A stretch of 64,000 bases of DNA from Bretschneidera sinensis (GCA_023935145.1 CM043699.1:145375536-145439535); one strand, 5' to 3'; counted from the stretch's first letter, positions 1 through 11,527 are shown. The notes: generated by a model not told the origin, from the sequence alone. Program-made: numbers and translations.

Positions 1-60
1 TTAACGGCACTGGAACTACCTGATGGGGGCCCTAAATGCCTCCTTCAAAAGACGTAGCCT

Positions 61-1323
61 TGAAGCTACCATAGAGAGCACTTGAGCAAATTCCACTTGT
101 ATTACTTGCAAGTGCACAAGGTCAGTGGTAGCATAGTGTGCAAGTGCGAAATCATTTTCCACAGGGATTGGTGAATTTCAATTTAGAATTAGTTTCTTCA
201 AAGTAAGAAGATGAATAGCTATAGATTGTGAGTTAATAATAATGAGAACATAGGACTACGATATCCACCATTAATTATACTTTTCCACTAAATAAGGTGC
301 CAATGCTCTAGCTTTATCATGAATATTTAATGGTTTCCAACCTAAGGGCTTGGCCCACACCTTAGGCTATTGATCTCTCTATGCAACGAGTTAGGCATGG
401 TGTATACTCTAACTCTTTTCTCTCTTAAGAGATTTAGCATGGATGTATACTGAGTTGTTCCTTAAGAGAGCATGAGGGCTGTGGAGATCAGTAACCACAC
501 GGGACCTAGGGCTTAGTCCGCTCCCGGTTTTCCATGTTGATTAACCCAAGAATATGGTGTGGATATCTCTTGTTACTAATGTCGAACCCAGGACTCGGTC
601 ATCCAATTTGATTCGACTAACTTATCCATACCACATGCATATGTTGATCAGACACACATATATGAGGAATCTAAATACAGACATGCATTAATCAAGTTAA
701 ACATTCTAATAAGGCTATAGCAAAGATAATCAATGAATAAATATGTGGAAAAGCATAACTAGGCTTCAATCGAGCCCTATAGGAGTTTAGTTACACATGC
801 TAGTTGAACTAAACATTCTAAACATAATGAAATAAAACAGAAAAATAAAACCAAAGAAGACTCGGGAGACGAGTCATCAATTGCTCTCCTAAGCCTTGCT
901 ACTTCGAAACTAAAATAAAAGGTATGGTTTATGTGTTTTATAGGGTCTTCATGGCGTCCCGAAACCCTAATTTCCTATTTGAAATCCGGAGACTTCTTTC
1001 CATATCTGGCTCTTCCACCTCTGGATTGATTGTGCTCGATTGTGTGCGGGATGCACTCGAGCGCATGTGTGCGCTCGAGCCTTCTTCAACTGCATTCATG
1101 TGCCTATATGCTCGATCGTAAGGGAGGTGTGCTCGAGCGCACCTTGCTGGATGGCAGAACTTGACTTTTGCTCTTAAAAGCTCCAAATTATCATCTTTTT
1201 GTCCAAGTCCTGTGCAAAACATATAAAGCACGAAAATGAAGTAGAATCTACTAAAATAGATAAGTAAAGAGCCTAACAAGCGTAAATTAAGGGGATTAAA
1301 TATAACTATTTAAGCACTTATCA
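61..1323 (-). repeat. Solo LTR related to the Athila-like element
   Basis: This stretch aligns almost end to end with the two LTRs at 2321-3633 and 7635-8968. Shared landmarks, in order, are the acttgcaagtgcacaagg block, the gacctagggc block, the ccatgttgattaac block, the tctataaaac TATA-like site (read on the minus strand near 936-945) and the taagcacttatca end. It is clearly more diverged than those two are from each other, so it is a related subfamily or an older copy. No primer site or polypurine tract adjoins either end, which is why it is called solo. The left edge is uncertain because the first 40-50 bases do not align well, and no convincing target duplication was found. Confidence 0.75.
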
Positions 1324-2315
1324 GTAGATGGTGAGCATATGAAATTGAATAGTGACACAAAGTTGTAGCATCAATTACAGACAGGAATTAACAATGTAAG
1401 AAGCTTAAATATCAACTTTCAATCATAGAGAAACTAGTTTTATTTCTTCAAACTTTGACAAACTTGCAACATGAAAACAATGGGAGCATTGCATTGACCA
1501 AGCAATCATCAAATAAATTGAGCAATCAGATGTGAATGAAATGATATCGATACAAACATTATTAAAGAAAATCTCTGTCATCATACTTACATAAATTTGT
1601 TTCAAAAGATACGTACACTAATAGAGACTTGACTAACTGATGGATGAAAATGATAACTAATTTCTAATACTAGTTGAACTATTTAATATGTGATTGTAGA
1701 AGTCATACCGCTTAAGAATTCGCTGGCAGATTAGCAAAAGCTGACAAAACATTGAAACTACCAAACCAAACTAATTTCTGACAGAATTTATGCTCGACTT
1801 GCATTTTTTTGTCTTAAGAGAGGTCCTTATTACTGAATTTAGAGCCTCTTATTTATAGGTTGACTTTAATTGGTCTCTAAGCTCCATTTTCTTCCTGTTC
1901 CACATTACGTTGCATGTTCTCCTTGATTATCAACCAAGTCTTTTTTCAGTCAGTGATGATCGATCAAGTGTCCCATGATTCTTAATACTATTAAGAATAT
2001 TCCAAATTTCAACTTAAAATAATGGTCAGAAGGTCTTCTTCTACCTGTCAAACTATTTTCTCTCTTATTAGGGCCTTTGGCCCATAAGATTTTGCCACCT
2101 AATCCATCCATGCTAGATTTTCTTAATACCTGCTAGGTTCCGTGCATGCTATCAACTGAAACTTATCTTTTTGGTCAATTAATTTACACCAAATTACCTA
2201 TTTCATTTGAATTTCTTTTAAGTAATAGAAAAATGGCACATAGCTTAGCAAATCCCTTACGTTTCTCTTAAACTAATTATATTGGTCTTGTTTGGATTTG
2301 AATTAAAGATGATTT
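1324..2315. other. Gene-free AT-rich spacer
   Basis: No coding frame with recognisable domains, no tRNA-like boxes and no clear repeat ends are visible between the solo LTR and the next insertion. The last 40 bases form the original target into which the Athila-like element inserted; they continue at 8974. Confidence 0.5.
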
Positions 2316-2320
2316 AAAGT

Positions 2321-3633
2321 TGTTGTGCGTTTATATACCTAAATAAATAAGTAAATAATCGTACTAGTTTTACTTGCAACTGCACAAGGTCAACAGTGTA
2401 GTATAGTGTGCGAAAGCAAGGTCATCTCCACAGGGATTGGTAAAGTTCGGTTTTTAGAATTAGTTTCTTTAAGTAAAAAGAAATAAAATAACTGTTGTGT
2501 GTGATTTGATAATAATAAAGACATAGGGTTTTGACATCCACCACTAGTCATACTTTCCCAATTGTATAAGGTATCAGTGCACTAGCCTTATCATGTATAC
2601 CTATTGGTTGCCAACCTAAGGGCATGGTATCTACTCCTTAAGCTATTGATTTCCCTAAGCAACGAGTTAGGCATGGTATCTACTCTAACTCTTTTCTTCT
2701 TTAAGGGATTCAGCATGGTATCTGCTTGAGTTGTTCCTTAAGAAAACATAAGTACTATGGAAATCGACAACCACATGAGACCTAGGGCATGGTATCTACT
2801 CCCGGTTTTCCATGTTGATTAACTCGGGTATCCGGATAAGATATCCCTTGTTACTAATGTTAGACCTAGGACTCGGTTATCCAAATTGATCTAACTAACA
2901 GGTCCATACCACATGCATATGCTGGCCATACACATACATATGAGGAACTTAAATAAGCACATGCATTAATCAAGTTATGCAACATAATAAAGGCTTTTGG
3001 CAAAGATTTATAAATGCATAAATATATGAGAAAGCATAACTAGGGCTTCAATTGAGCCCTATAAGAAAGTTAGTTAGACATGCTGTCTAAAAACATCATA
3101 TATAAACTAAACATAAAGAGAAGAATAAACCCGAGAGAAGAGGCGTCAATTCTCTCCCAAAGCTTACAACTCCAATTAAAAGCTAAGAGAAGTGTTCTCT
3201 AAGTTGTGGTGTTCTTTGTGTGTGCTTTACAAGTGTATTTATAGGTCTTTGAAAAGTCCTAAGAGGCCCACGAGTTCCTAAAACTTTCCTAAAAACAAAA
3301 CTCTTTTATTTCCAAAATAGGGTTTTGCAGTTTACTGTTCACACCCGTACATGTGCGCTCGATCGCAGTGCTGCGCTCGATCCCTCTTGTGCGCACACGA
3401 TCGCAATGTGTGCTCGATCGCATTGCATATTGCGATCGATCGTAGTTTGTCCAGAGACTGCTTCAGGGATTCCAGGCTTCTTCCTTTAAGTGCCAAAACT
3501 GTTTCTTTTTCTCCAAGACCCTATAAAAACATGTAAAACACATAAATGGAGTAAAAGAGATAAAATTAACGTAATTAAGGACCTAACAAATGTAAATAAG
3601 GGGGCTTAAATATGAATATTTAAGCCCCTATCA
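2321..3633 (-). repeat. 3' LTR of the Athila-like element
   Basis: This is the left-hand LTR on the plus strand and the 3' LTR of the minus-strand element. It begins tgttgtgcgt and ends ccctatca in plus-strand reading. Compared with the other LTR it lacks 21 bp in the CGATCG-rich array near 3351-3440. A TATA-like box (TATAAATA on the minus strand) is at 3236-3243. Confidence 0.92.
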
Positions 3634-3646
3634 CACCCCCAAACTT
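3634..3646 (-). other. Polypurine tract of the Athila-like element
   Basis: Read on the minus strand this is gtttgggggtg, directly before the 3' LTR start. It is the expected plus-strand primer for reverse transcription in Ty3/Gypsy elements. Confidence 0.75.
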
Positions 3647-4170
3647 ACATATTGCTAGTCCCTTACCAATACTAAATTAAAAACTAAAATGAAAAACACA
3701 GATAAATCTAATGTTCATGGTGTCAATCAAAAGTTTAGATTTTACACAAAACTATGATGCGCATTCATGAGCAAGCTTAACAAGTATGAACATATTTTTG
3801 CAATGTATAAGAGTTTTGAACGTAAATCATTTTCATGAGGTATTTTAAGACATCACAAGTTTGACTTTAGTGTGTGGTGAGTAGCACACAAAAGATTGGG
3901 TTTCCAAGAAATTCAAACATGTAGTGTTTCGATGACTCAAGATTCACCAAACTTCCTATCAGAGTCAACAAATATGGCATAGACTTTTATTTGTGAGATT
4001 TTTGCCAAGTTAGTTCCCTTAAGCTTTCTTGTTGACTCGTGTAACGAGCATTTAGCCAATGACTCCCAAACCAGATGGTTTTAGGGCATTAGGTGTAAAG
4101 ACACCCCTAAGGACTTACTAGCTCGAGTCAACAAGGCTACGAAACTAACTAGTTTTAATGCTACCACTTA

Positions 4171-4328
4171 GAATTTTCCACCTTTTGACGTGACACTCAA
4201 TGCTTACTGAGGCAAGAGGGTCAATTACTCAGCAAAAAGTTCTTTTTTATGATTATTTAAGATTTTCCACCTTTTGACGTGACACTCAATGCTTACTGAG
4301 GTAAGAGGGCCAGTTACTCAGTAGAAAA
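4171..4328. repeat. Two-copy direct repeat inside the Athila-like element
   Basis: A block of about 66 bp containing ccaccttttgacgtgacact occurs twice, the copies being offset by 89 bp. It lies in the 1.4-kb non-coding stretch between the end of the protease frame and the polypurine tract. No function is evident. Confidence 0.8.
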
Positions 4329-5051
4329 CAAGTTTTATTGATCATTAGGAGCATTTATTTATTTTTTTTAGCACTAATCAATCTTTTCAATTTTTATATG
4401 TCAAAATGTCAATCTAATAAGTCATCTAGTTCACAGTTAAGCAAAAGAAACTTACACATCCAAATAACATGTCATACCCCATGCAGTTATGTGCTAGTGT
4501 GCTTGTGATAGTTTAGGTCAAACTTGTGAATCCTTAAATCTCTAAAAGGAAGTGATCTAGGTTCAAAACTTGATTATTGGCCTATATGTTCAAAGTGTTA
4601 AGCTAGCTGATGAAGTCGAATCATAAAGTTCTGTTTAGATCACAAAAAATTTATTGGACAGAATGAACATGCATTTATCTATGAAAATAGCAACAAAACA
4701 GGAAAAAAAATTGGACATAATGAGTGTGTGAATATGTCCCCATACCCCCAAACTTAAATTGCACATTGTCCCCAATGTGTGAATAGCATGGAAAGAGCTG
4801 ACCTAAGAGATGGAAAACTGTTGGCTGGCATGGCTCGTAGCACGCCTCCAAATTTCAATTGGATGCACTCACGCTGTCCTTGAAAAAGAGAGAAAAACAA
4901 ACATAAAATGGAAGACAAGTAATAATAAACAGATAGAAAAATAAACTACGAATAATAAAATGAAATAAACTAAGAAAAAGGGTATGCTTTAGAGTGTCTC
5001 CCATGAGCGCTAAGTTTAACGTCTTCAGCCAGATGTAGTATTCTCTCAACT

Positions 5052-5993
5052 TTAGTCTTTTGGCAGGGAGTACTTAAAGTTTACTTCATGTGGCTCAAGT
5101 GCTCTTGGTGGTGTTGCACATTCATCATGACTCAATCCTTTCAGTGTATTCAAATGTGATTTCTTCTTATCACCCGGTCTTGGATGCATAGGATAGACTT
5201 TAGGGAGGTGCATAGCTTCCAAGATGTCATCAGGGATAGTTTCTGATGCAGGCTCAATATTCGATCTTTTGAAGCTATGGGTGAGGACGACCTCCAATGG
5301 ATCAGTGTGATGGACCTGAAAAACTTGCTTGACAGCACTTTGCATCATACATTCATTAAAACATTCATCATCATTATCATCTTGAGGTAATTTCATTGCA
5401 TCAAATATCTTAAATTCTATTGTTTCTCCATTTACCGTCATACTTACAATACCCTTTTTCACATTAATTATTGTATCAGCAGTTCTCATAAAGGGTCTTC
5501 CTAAGATAATGGGCAGAGATAATGGCATAGGGCATTCTTCCATATCTAATACAATGAAGTCAGCAAGCAAAATAAACTCACCTACCTTGACCAGGACATC
5601 TTCAAGTATACCTCTAGGTCTTTTGATGCTTCTATCTGCCAATTGCAAAGTGATGGAGGTTGGTTGAAGCTCCCCCAAACCTAGCTTTTCAACTACTGTG
5701 TATGGTAGCATATTGACACTTGCTCCTAAATCTAGTAATGCTCACTCAAACAACTGATCACCTATCCTACAGAGAATAGTAAAACTACCCAGATCTTTTA
5801 GTTTTGGTGGTATTTTTCTTAACAAAACCGGACTTACCTCTTCAGTTAGAGTCGTTGTTTCATGTTCTTGAAACTTTCTTTTATTATTGCAACAATATTT
5901 TAAAAATTTAGCATAAGCAAAAATTTGTTTAATTGCATCTAATAAGGGAATGTTAATTTCTACTTTTCTCAAAGTTTCAAAAATATCAAGCAA
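5052..5993 (-). pseudogene. Retrotransposon aspartic protease (Athila-like), one internal stop
   Basis: This frame encodes a retroviral-type aspartic protease that would process the Gag polyprotein. The active-site turn DLGASVN lies at about 5727-5707, and the family's C-terminal ILGRPF box is near 5510-5493. Reading runs from 5993 down to 5052 in a single frame, interrupted only by one TGA at about 5744-5742, just before the active site. After the protease core comes about 90 residues of unassigned, hydrophilic sequence, then a stop. The reverse transcriptase expected next in an autonomous element is missing. The single stop could be decay or a sequencing difference; the rest of the frame is well kept. 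Confidence 0.8.
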
Positions 5994-6128
5994 TTTATCT
6001 TTCTTTAGCGTTACTAACCTTTGAGGGAAGGGTGGTGCATTCTACTTCTCTACTTCACTTACCTTGGATGTGGATGGCTTAGCTTGGGATGCTTGAGCTG
6101 GCTCATTAACTCCTATGATTTTACCATT

Positions 6129-7335
6129 TCAGAGAGTTGTAACGGCTTTCAGCTGCTGATGTCCTCTTGGATTTGGTACTGTTTGTGCAGGAAGTTCACC
6201 TTGCTTTCTTTCGCTTAGCTCCTTAGCAAATTGTCTCATTTGTGCCTCTAACCTTTGAATTGCTTGCTCATGTGTTTGTTTTTGCTGATCTAATGAAGTC
6301 ATCAATGTTGTCATTAGTTGTTGTTGTTGAGCGGCTAATTGCTTTACAAAAATTTCTAGATCATCATTCTTGGGTTCTGGAACTGGTTAGGCTACTTCAT
6401 GGAAGTTCCTTTGTTGCCCTTGAAGGTTCAAGGTGTTTTGATTGTTGCTCCATGAGAGGTTGGGGTGGTCTCGCCATCCAGGGTTGTATGTATTTGCATA
6501 TGCACCGTTCGGTCCCGCATAGTTTGTTTGCTTGGGATCTTTGCTCTTGACTCCTTGTCTACCTCTAGAGGAGAATAGTTGGGTATGCTCACTCAATGCC
6601 TCAAACAGCTCCATGGCTTCTTCACTGCTCTTCTCCATCAGCATACCTCCACAACCAGAATCAGCAATACCTTTATTCATATCATTTAGACCTTCATAAA
6701 ATGATAGTACCAGCTCATCTTGAGGTAGGTTGTGGTGTGGGAATTTGAGTAGTAGCTCGTTGAAGTGTCCCCATGCCTCAAAGAACAGATCTCCATCCTT
6801 TTGTTGGAAGGATTGGATCTCCTTCCTCATTTGCCTCATCTTTTGGGCTGGGAAGAACTTCCTTAGGAATTTGCCAGCCAACTTTGCCAAGTGTGGATTG
6901 AAACTATAGGCAAAGAATGGTACCATAGCTTAGCATTATCTTTTAAGGAAAAAGGGAAATAGAATTAACCTTATTCCTTCTTGGTCTAGGCCATGGATGT
7001 GTTGGAATTTGCAGAGATCAAAGAATTCCCGAAGGTGTAAGTGTGGATCCTTTGCCGGTGTACCCCTAAAGTGAGTCAAAGCATTGAGTATCTGCGGGGA
7101 TATGTAATAGTTTCCCTCTGCTTCCGGTTGATATGCAATGCATGAAGGATGGTTGAGGTTTTGTGGGATGAAGGATTGCTTCATCGGTCTTCGTGCAGGT
7201 GGTTGCTGGATTTCTAGTTGTTCCGCCATTGGTGTTTCTTTCATGAATTCCTCTTCTTCCTCCTCAAAGTTGTCTCTAAGATTTTGTTGGATGGTCCGCT
7301 CAAGCTCGAGATTAAGGAGAAAGACTGTTGGATGT
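6129..7335 (-). pseudogene. Retrotransposon Gag (Athila-like), frameshifted
   Basis: Gag is the structural protein of the retrotransposon particle. The frame opens near 7335 with an acidic stretch, followed by MKETPMAEQ at 7244. Two segments cover the retrotransposon Gag core, 7244-6936 and 6926-6387, in different frames; the break is near 6930. The second holds FLRKFFP, then a block with FPHHNLP, then FYEGLN, spaced as in Athila and related plant Gag proteins. A third part (6314-6129) is a charged, probably coiled-coil region with QRLEAQMRQFAKEL. A stop separates it from the second part near 6390. Decay is modest: one frameshift and a few stops. Confidence 0.8.
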
Positions 7336-7610
7336 CAGGATCGAAGTCCGTTCATGAATCAGGTAAAACATCTTCAGTGTAATAGTTTAACTCAGCTGCT
7401 CTGATAACTCTCTGTCCTATTTGCACTCGATTGCATAGAAGGTTGCGATCGATCGCAAGTATTACAGAACCACTTATTAGGGTTTAATGTACCTGAAACA
7501 AAAAAAGAAATCGATTAGAGTTTGATGAAAAGTAGAAATAAAGATGGTAAATAAAATAAAAACGATAATTAAACTAAACGAAAGTAATCCTAAAATGAAA
7601 TTTAGCGCAA

Positions 7611-7628
7611 TCCCCGGCAACGGCGCCA
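7611..7628 (-). other. Primer binding site, tRNA-Asp type
   Basis: On the minus strand this reads TGGCGCCGTTGCCGGGGA, complementary to the 3' end of plant tRNA-Asp including CCA. It starts 6 bases after the 5' LTR. Athila-type elements are known to prime from tRNA-Asp, which supports the assignment made from Gag and protease. Confidence 0.9.
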
Positions 7629-8549
7629 AAAACTTGTTGTGCGTTTATATACCTAAATAAATAAGTAAATAATCATACTAATTTTACTTGCAAGTGCACA
7701 AGGTCAACAGTGTAGTATAGTGTGCGAAAGCAAGGTCATCTCCACAGGAATTGGTAAAGTTCGGTTTTTAGAATTAGTTTCTTTAAGTAAAAAGAAATAA
7801 AATAATTGTTGTGTATGATTTGATAATAATAAAGACATAGGGCTTTGATATCCACCACTAGTCATACTTTCCCAATTGTATAAGGTATCAATGCACTAGC
7901 CTTATCATGTATACCTACTGGTTGCCAACCTAAGGGCATAATATCTACTCCTTAAGATATTGATTTCCCTAAGCAACAAGTTAGGCATGGTATCTACTCT
8001 AACTCTTTTCTTCCTTAAGGGATTCAACACGGTATCTGCTTAAGTTGTTCCTTAAGAAAACATAAGTACTATGGAAATCGACAACCACATGAGACCTAGG
8101 GCATGGTATCTACTCCTGGTTTCCCATGTTGATTAACCCGGGTATCCGGATAAGATATCCCTTGTTACTAATGTTAGACCTAGGACTCGGTTATCCAAAT
8201 TTATCTAACTAACAGGTCCATACCACATGCATACGATGGCCATACACATACATATGAGGAACTTAAATAAGTACATGCATTAATCAAGTTAAGCAACATA
8301 ATAAAGGCTTTTGGCAAAGATTTATAAATGCATAAATATATGAGAAAGCATAACTAGGGCTTCAATCGAGCCCTATAAGAAAGTTAGTTACACATGCTGT
8401 CTAAAAACATCACATATAAACTAAACATAAAGAGAAGAATAAACCCGAGAGAAGAGGTGTCAATTCTCTCCTAAAGCTTACAACTCCAATTAAAAGCTAA
8501 GAGAAGTGTTCTCTAAGTTGTGGTGTTCTTTGTGTGTGCTTTACAAGTG

Positions 8550-8557
8550 TATTTATA
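8550..8557 (-). promoter_or_regulatory. TATA box in the 5' LTR
   Basis: TATAAATA on the minus strand, about 411 nt downstream of the LTR 5' edge. This would give a U3 of roughly 0.4 kb and a long R-U5. The same box is present in the other LTR at 3236-3243, and a variant in the solo LTR. Confidence 0.55.
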
Positions 8558-8667
8558 GGTCTTTGAGAAGTCCTAAGAGGCCCATGAGTTCCCAAAAATT
8601 TCTGAAAAACAAAACTCTCTTATTTCCAAAATAGGGTTCTGCAGTTTACTGTTCACGCCCATATATG

Positions 8668-8780
8668 TGTGCTCGATCGCATGTGTCTTGCGCTCGATCG
8701 CAGTGCTGCGCTCGATCCCTCTTGTGCGCGCACGATCGCAATGTGCGCTCGATCGCATTGCATATTGCGATCGATCGCAG
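8668..8780. repeat. CGATCG-rich array in LTR U3
   Basis: Six degenerate units around gctcgatcgc, gcacgatcgc or gcgatcgatcgc occur at roughly 17-22 bp spacing. The array is 190-300 nt inside the LTR 5' edge, upstream of the TATA box, where U3 enhancers sit. The left LTR has one unit fewer (3351-3440), and the solo LTR carries gctcgagcgc instead. Confidence 0.75.
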
Positions 8781-9062
8781 TTTGTCCAAAGACTGCTCCA
8801 GGGATTCCAGGCTTCTTCCTTTAAGTGCCAAAACTGCTTCTTTTTCTCCAAGACCCTATAAAAACATGTAAAACACACAAATGGAGTAAAAGAGATAAAA
8901 TTAACGTAATTAAGGACCTAACAAATGTAAATAAGGGGGCTTAAATATGAATATTTAAGCACATATCAAAAGTATACAATTTAAAATGGTTCAAGATAAT
9001 TTTTACTTGTATCTATTTTAAGTTGCATGTTTTCGGTTGTATATAATACAAACCTAAACGCA

Positions 9063-10190
9063 TATGGAAACACACTTCGGATGATGTCTACTCAGTTAAG
9101 TCGATGTATGAGGCTTTGCCTCGTGGGTGCTTGGAGCCAAAAGATATGGGTTGGCAACGTTTGTGGTAATGTAAGGCACCAAATAAATGGATTTATTTCT
9201 TGTGTCTTGTTAGGAGAAGAAGACTATTATCAAATGTCCTGAGAGCCCAAAGAGGAATGAGTGATACTTCATCTTGCTTGTTATGTGGTGGTTTAGCTGA
9301 AGACACCCTACATATGTTGCGAGATTGCCAAGCAGCGAGGGAGGTGTGGCAGCATTGGGCTCCAGAAGAGGCGCTATCCCAATTCTTTGAGCTACTGCTT
9401 GTTGAATGGGTGGATGAGAATCTGGCACGGGATTTGGCAACTAGTGCTGGTGATTATCCATGGTGCATCAAGTTTATGGTAACAACTTGACATATATGGT
9501 TCTAGCGGTGTAAGAGAGTGTTTGACGACCAGCTCAATATTTCTTGCCCTTTAGGTACGATCATATCCGACCTGAATTGGTGGAGGGTGGAATTTGAAAT
9601 GCCTCGGCTCCCACGAGCGGTTAATTCTATGTGTATTGGTTGGGTGCCCCTGGCTGAAGGGTGGGTAAAGCTGAACACCGATGGAGCTTTGAGAGGCAAT
9701 TTGGGAGGCACTGGTGCTGAGGGGTTGTTGCGTAACGATATGGGTGAATGGTTGTTGGGGTTTCGGGAAAATCTTGGGCAATGTTTTAGTTTGATAGCTG
9801 AGCTAGAGGCACTACGGCATGGTCTGCTGCTGGTTTGGCAGCAGAGGTATCAAAGGGTTGTGTGTGAAATAGATGTTTTGGCAGTGGTTCAGATGCTTTC
9901 GGGGCCAAGTAATGACTTCGATCCCCATGGGATATTGTTGCAGGAGTATAGAAGTCTTATGGAATTGAATTGGGTTTGTCAGTTATGCCATAGAAAGAAA
10001 GAAGGGAATAAGTGTGCAGATATGTTAGCTAAGATGGGAGTGGAGGGAGCATTTGGGCTGGAGGTGTTGGCTAGCCCTCCACCTACGCTAAGTTCACTGC
10101 TCTTGGCAGGCGCAATGGGAGTGACTTTGCCCTAGGCTAAGCTAGTTTTTCCTTTTCTTTTCTTCTGATGTACTCAAAAAATATATATAT
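9063..10190 (+). pseudogene. LINE 3' fragment: zinc-finger linker and RNase H
   Basis: This is a 5'-truncated plant L1-type LINE. Its first part (about 9063-9490) translates to the reverse transcriptase zinc-binding linker, with the block CLLCGG then HMLRDC. The second (9518-10135) is an RNase H domain with the acidic residues in KLNTDGA, ELEAL, CEIDV and the late GNKCADMLAK, so its catalytic set looks complete. Stops and a frame change near 9490-9520 break the two apart. After the stop at 10135 an A-rich tail ends near 10190. The Athila-like element inserted about 90 bp upstream, in flanking non-LINE DNA. Confidence 0.85.
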
Positions 10191-10800
10191 AAAATCATTG
10201 AAACGAACCATTTATGTACTATCATATTACGACTTTTTTTATATGCCAATCATGGTCCGTCGTGTATTTATATTTAATCCTTTATAATAACGATTCCACT
10301 ACACACTTGACCCTATTTTTTCGGTCCAAGTAATTTTTTTGTGGGAAAATTCATGTGTAAACAATACGTTTGTGATCTTTTGAATGATATGCACATGAGT
10401 AAGTAGTCAACTTAGTGCACACACCTCTTAAAATGCAGTCGGCTACTAATCATTTCTGGCTCAGACAAACAAACCCAATGCTCTAGCTAGCTATTTGCTC
10501 TGCAGGCTTTACATGTCAATAAGGTTGGAGAAAATCAATACATATTTAATTTGTTGGAGAAACTTAAACCTTGGTATGGTAATTAGTGAGCTATTAACTC
10601 ATTAATGAGATCTTCATTTTCCTAGAAAATCAATTTCCTTCCATCGAAAGTGTGACCAAACAGTATAGAAGTTGGTGTTTAACCATCTACCACTCTCAAC
10701 TTCCTTCGACCTTTGCATTAAATAACTTACGTGGGGGCAAGACACAATGCCTCATTTTGCTCTGATTCTTAAAGGGCACAGGTTTTAGGACGAAGTCAAT
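10191..10800. other. Gene-free spacer
   Basis: No coding, RNA or repeat signal was recognised here. Confidence 0.4.
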
Positions 10801-10807
10801 TTTTTTT

Positions 10808-11527
10808 AAGGCTAAATTACTGATTTGGCTCAGTTTAATAAAAAAAAATTATTTGATTCATATTAAATCATGTGATTTGATTCGGTTTTATAATAAATTT
10901 TAAGGTTTAGTTCATATTAAATTTTGTGATTGATACCGTTTGCACTAGAGTTATTTTGTCTTTTATATATAAGTTTGTTATGAAACTGAACTAAATAATA
11001 AAATTTTCTATATAAATTTTTTTTTAATTTCAGTTGAAGAATTTAAAAAAGAAAATAGTGTTTGGATTGTAAGAAAGTTTGGAAAAATTCTTATTTTCAA
11101 TGTTATAACGGTTTATAAAGTCATATAATAAATTCAAAGAATTATTCAAACTTCAAAGTCATATATACAAACCATATCAAGTTTACTATATCAACAGAGA
11201 TGTAAATACATATTTTCTCATCATTTTCTCACAAGATTTTAACAAATTAAACATCATTTTCGTCCTTTTGCAAAAAATAAACAATCAACGCAAATTTTTT
11301 TGACAAACAATCAAAACAAAATCACCCACAAATGTTAATACAGACCCAAATAAAAAAAATACAAAAATAAAAAAACAAAAAAGTAAGGTTTAGTATGAAC
11401 CAAAGTAAACCTCAGGGTTTGTTATGAAACTGAATCAAACCACAAGGTTTAGTATAAATCAAAATAAACCACAAAATTTGTTACGAAACTAAACCAAACA
11501 ATAAAATTTTCTATATAATTTAGTTTT
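10808..11527. mobile_element. Foldback element (MITE-like)
   Basis: The left end (ctaaattac then tgatttgg..cagttt) and the right end are imperfect inverted copies over more than 130 bp. Both arms contain repeated short units of the type ggtttgattcagtttcataa. The centre is AT-rich and non-coding. No superfamily could be fixed, because the target duplication is unclear. Confidence 0.55.

Larger units (their letters stand above)
2321..8968 (-). mobile_element. Non-autonomous Athila-like Ty3/Gypsy element (LTR-gag-protease-LTR)
   Basis: The element is complete and lies on the minus strand. Its LTRs are 1313 bp (2321-3633) and 1334 bp (7635-8968), beginning TG and ending CA, and it is flanked by the 5-bp duplication AAAGT at 2316-2320 and 8969-8973. 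A primer site for tRNA-Asp lies 6 bases inside the right LTR, and a G-rich polypurine tract abuts the left LTR. The internal region is only 4.0 kb. It encodes Gag and an aspartic protease and then stops; no reverse transcriptase, RNase H or integrase sequence is present, so mobility would depend on proteins from a related element. This layout matches the group called TR-GAG elements. The LTRs look only a few percent diverged by eye, apart from one 21-bp indel, so insertion was fairly recent on this window's scale. Confidence 0.9.
7635..8968 (-). repeat. 5' LTR of the Athila-like element
   Basis: This is the 5' LTR of the minus-strand element, 1334 bp. Plus-strand reading begins tgttgtgcgt and ends acatatca, followed by the target duplication AAAGT at 8969-8973. 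It carries the longer version of the CGATCG-rich array. Confidence 0.92.

Noticed and set aside
924..1121. Short open frame in the solo LTR, and similar ones at 3351-3536 and 8665-8878
   Set aside because: They run through the CGATCG or CTCGAG array of the LTRs, vary with unit number, and have Arg/Ser/Cys-rich compositions driven by the repeat.
7611..7628. A tRNA-Asp gene 3' end
   Set aside because: Only 18 bases match, in the orientation and position of a primer binding site beside an LTR; no cloverleaf surrounds it.
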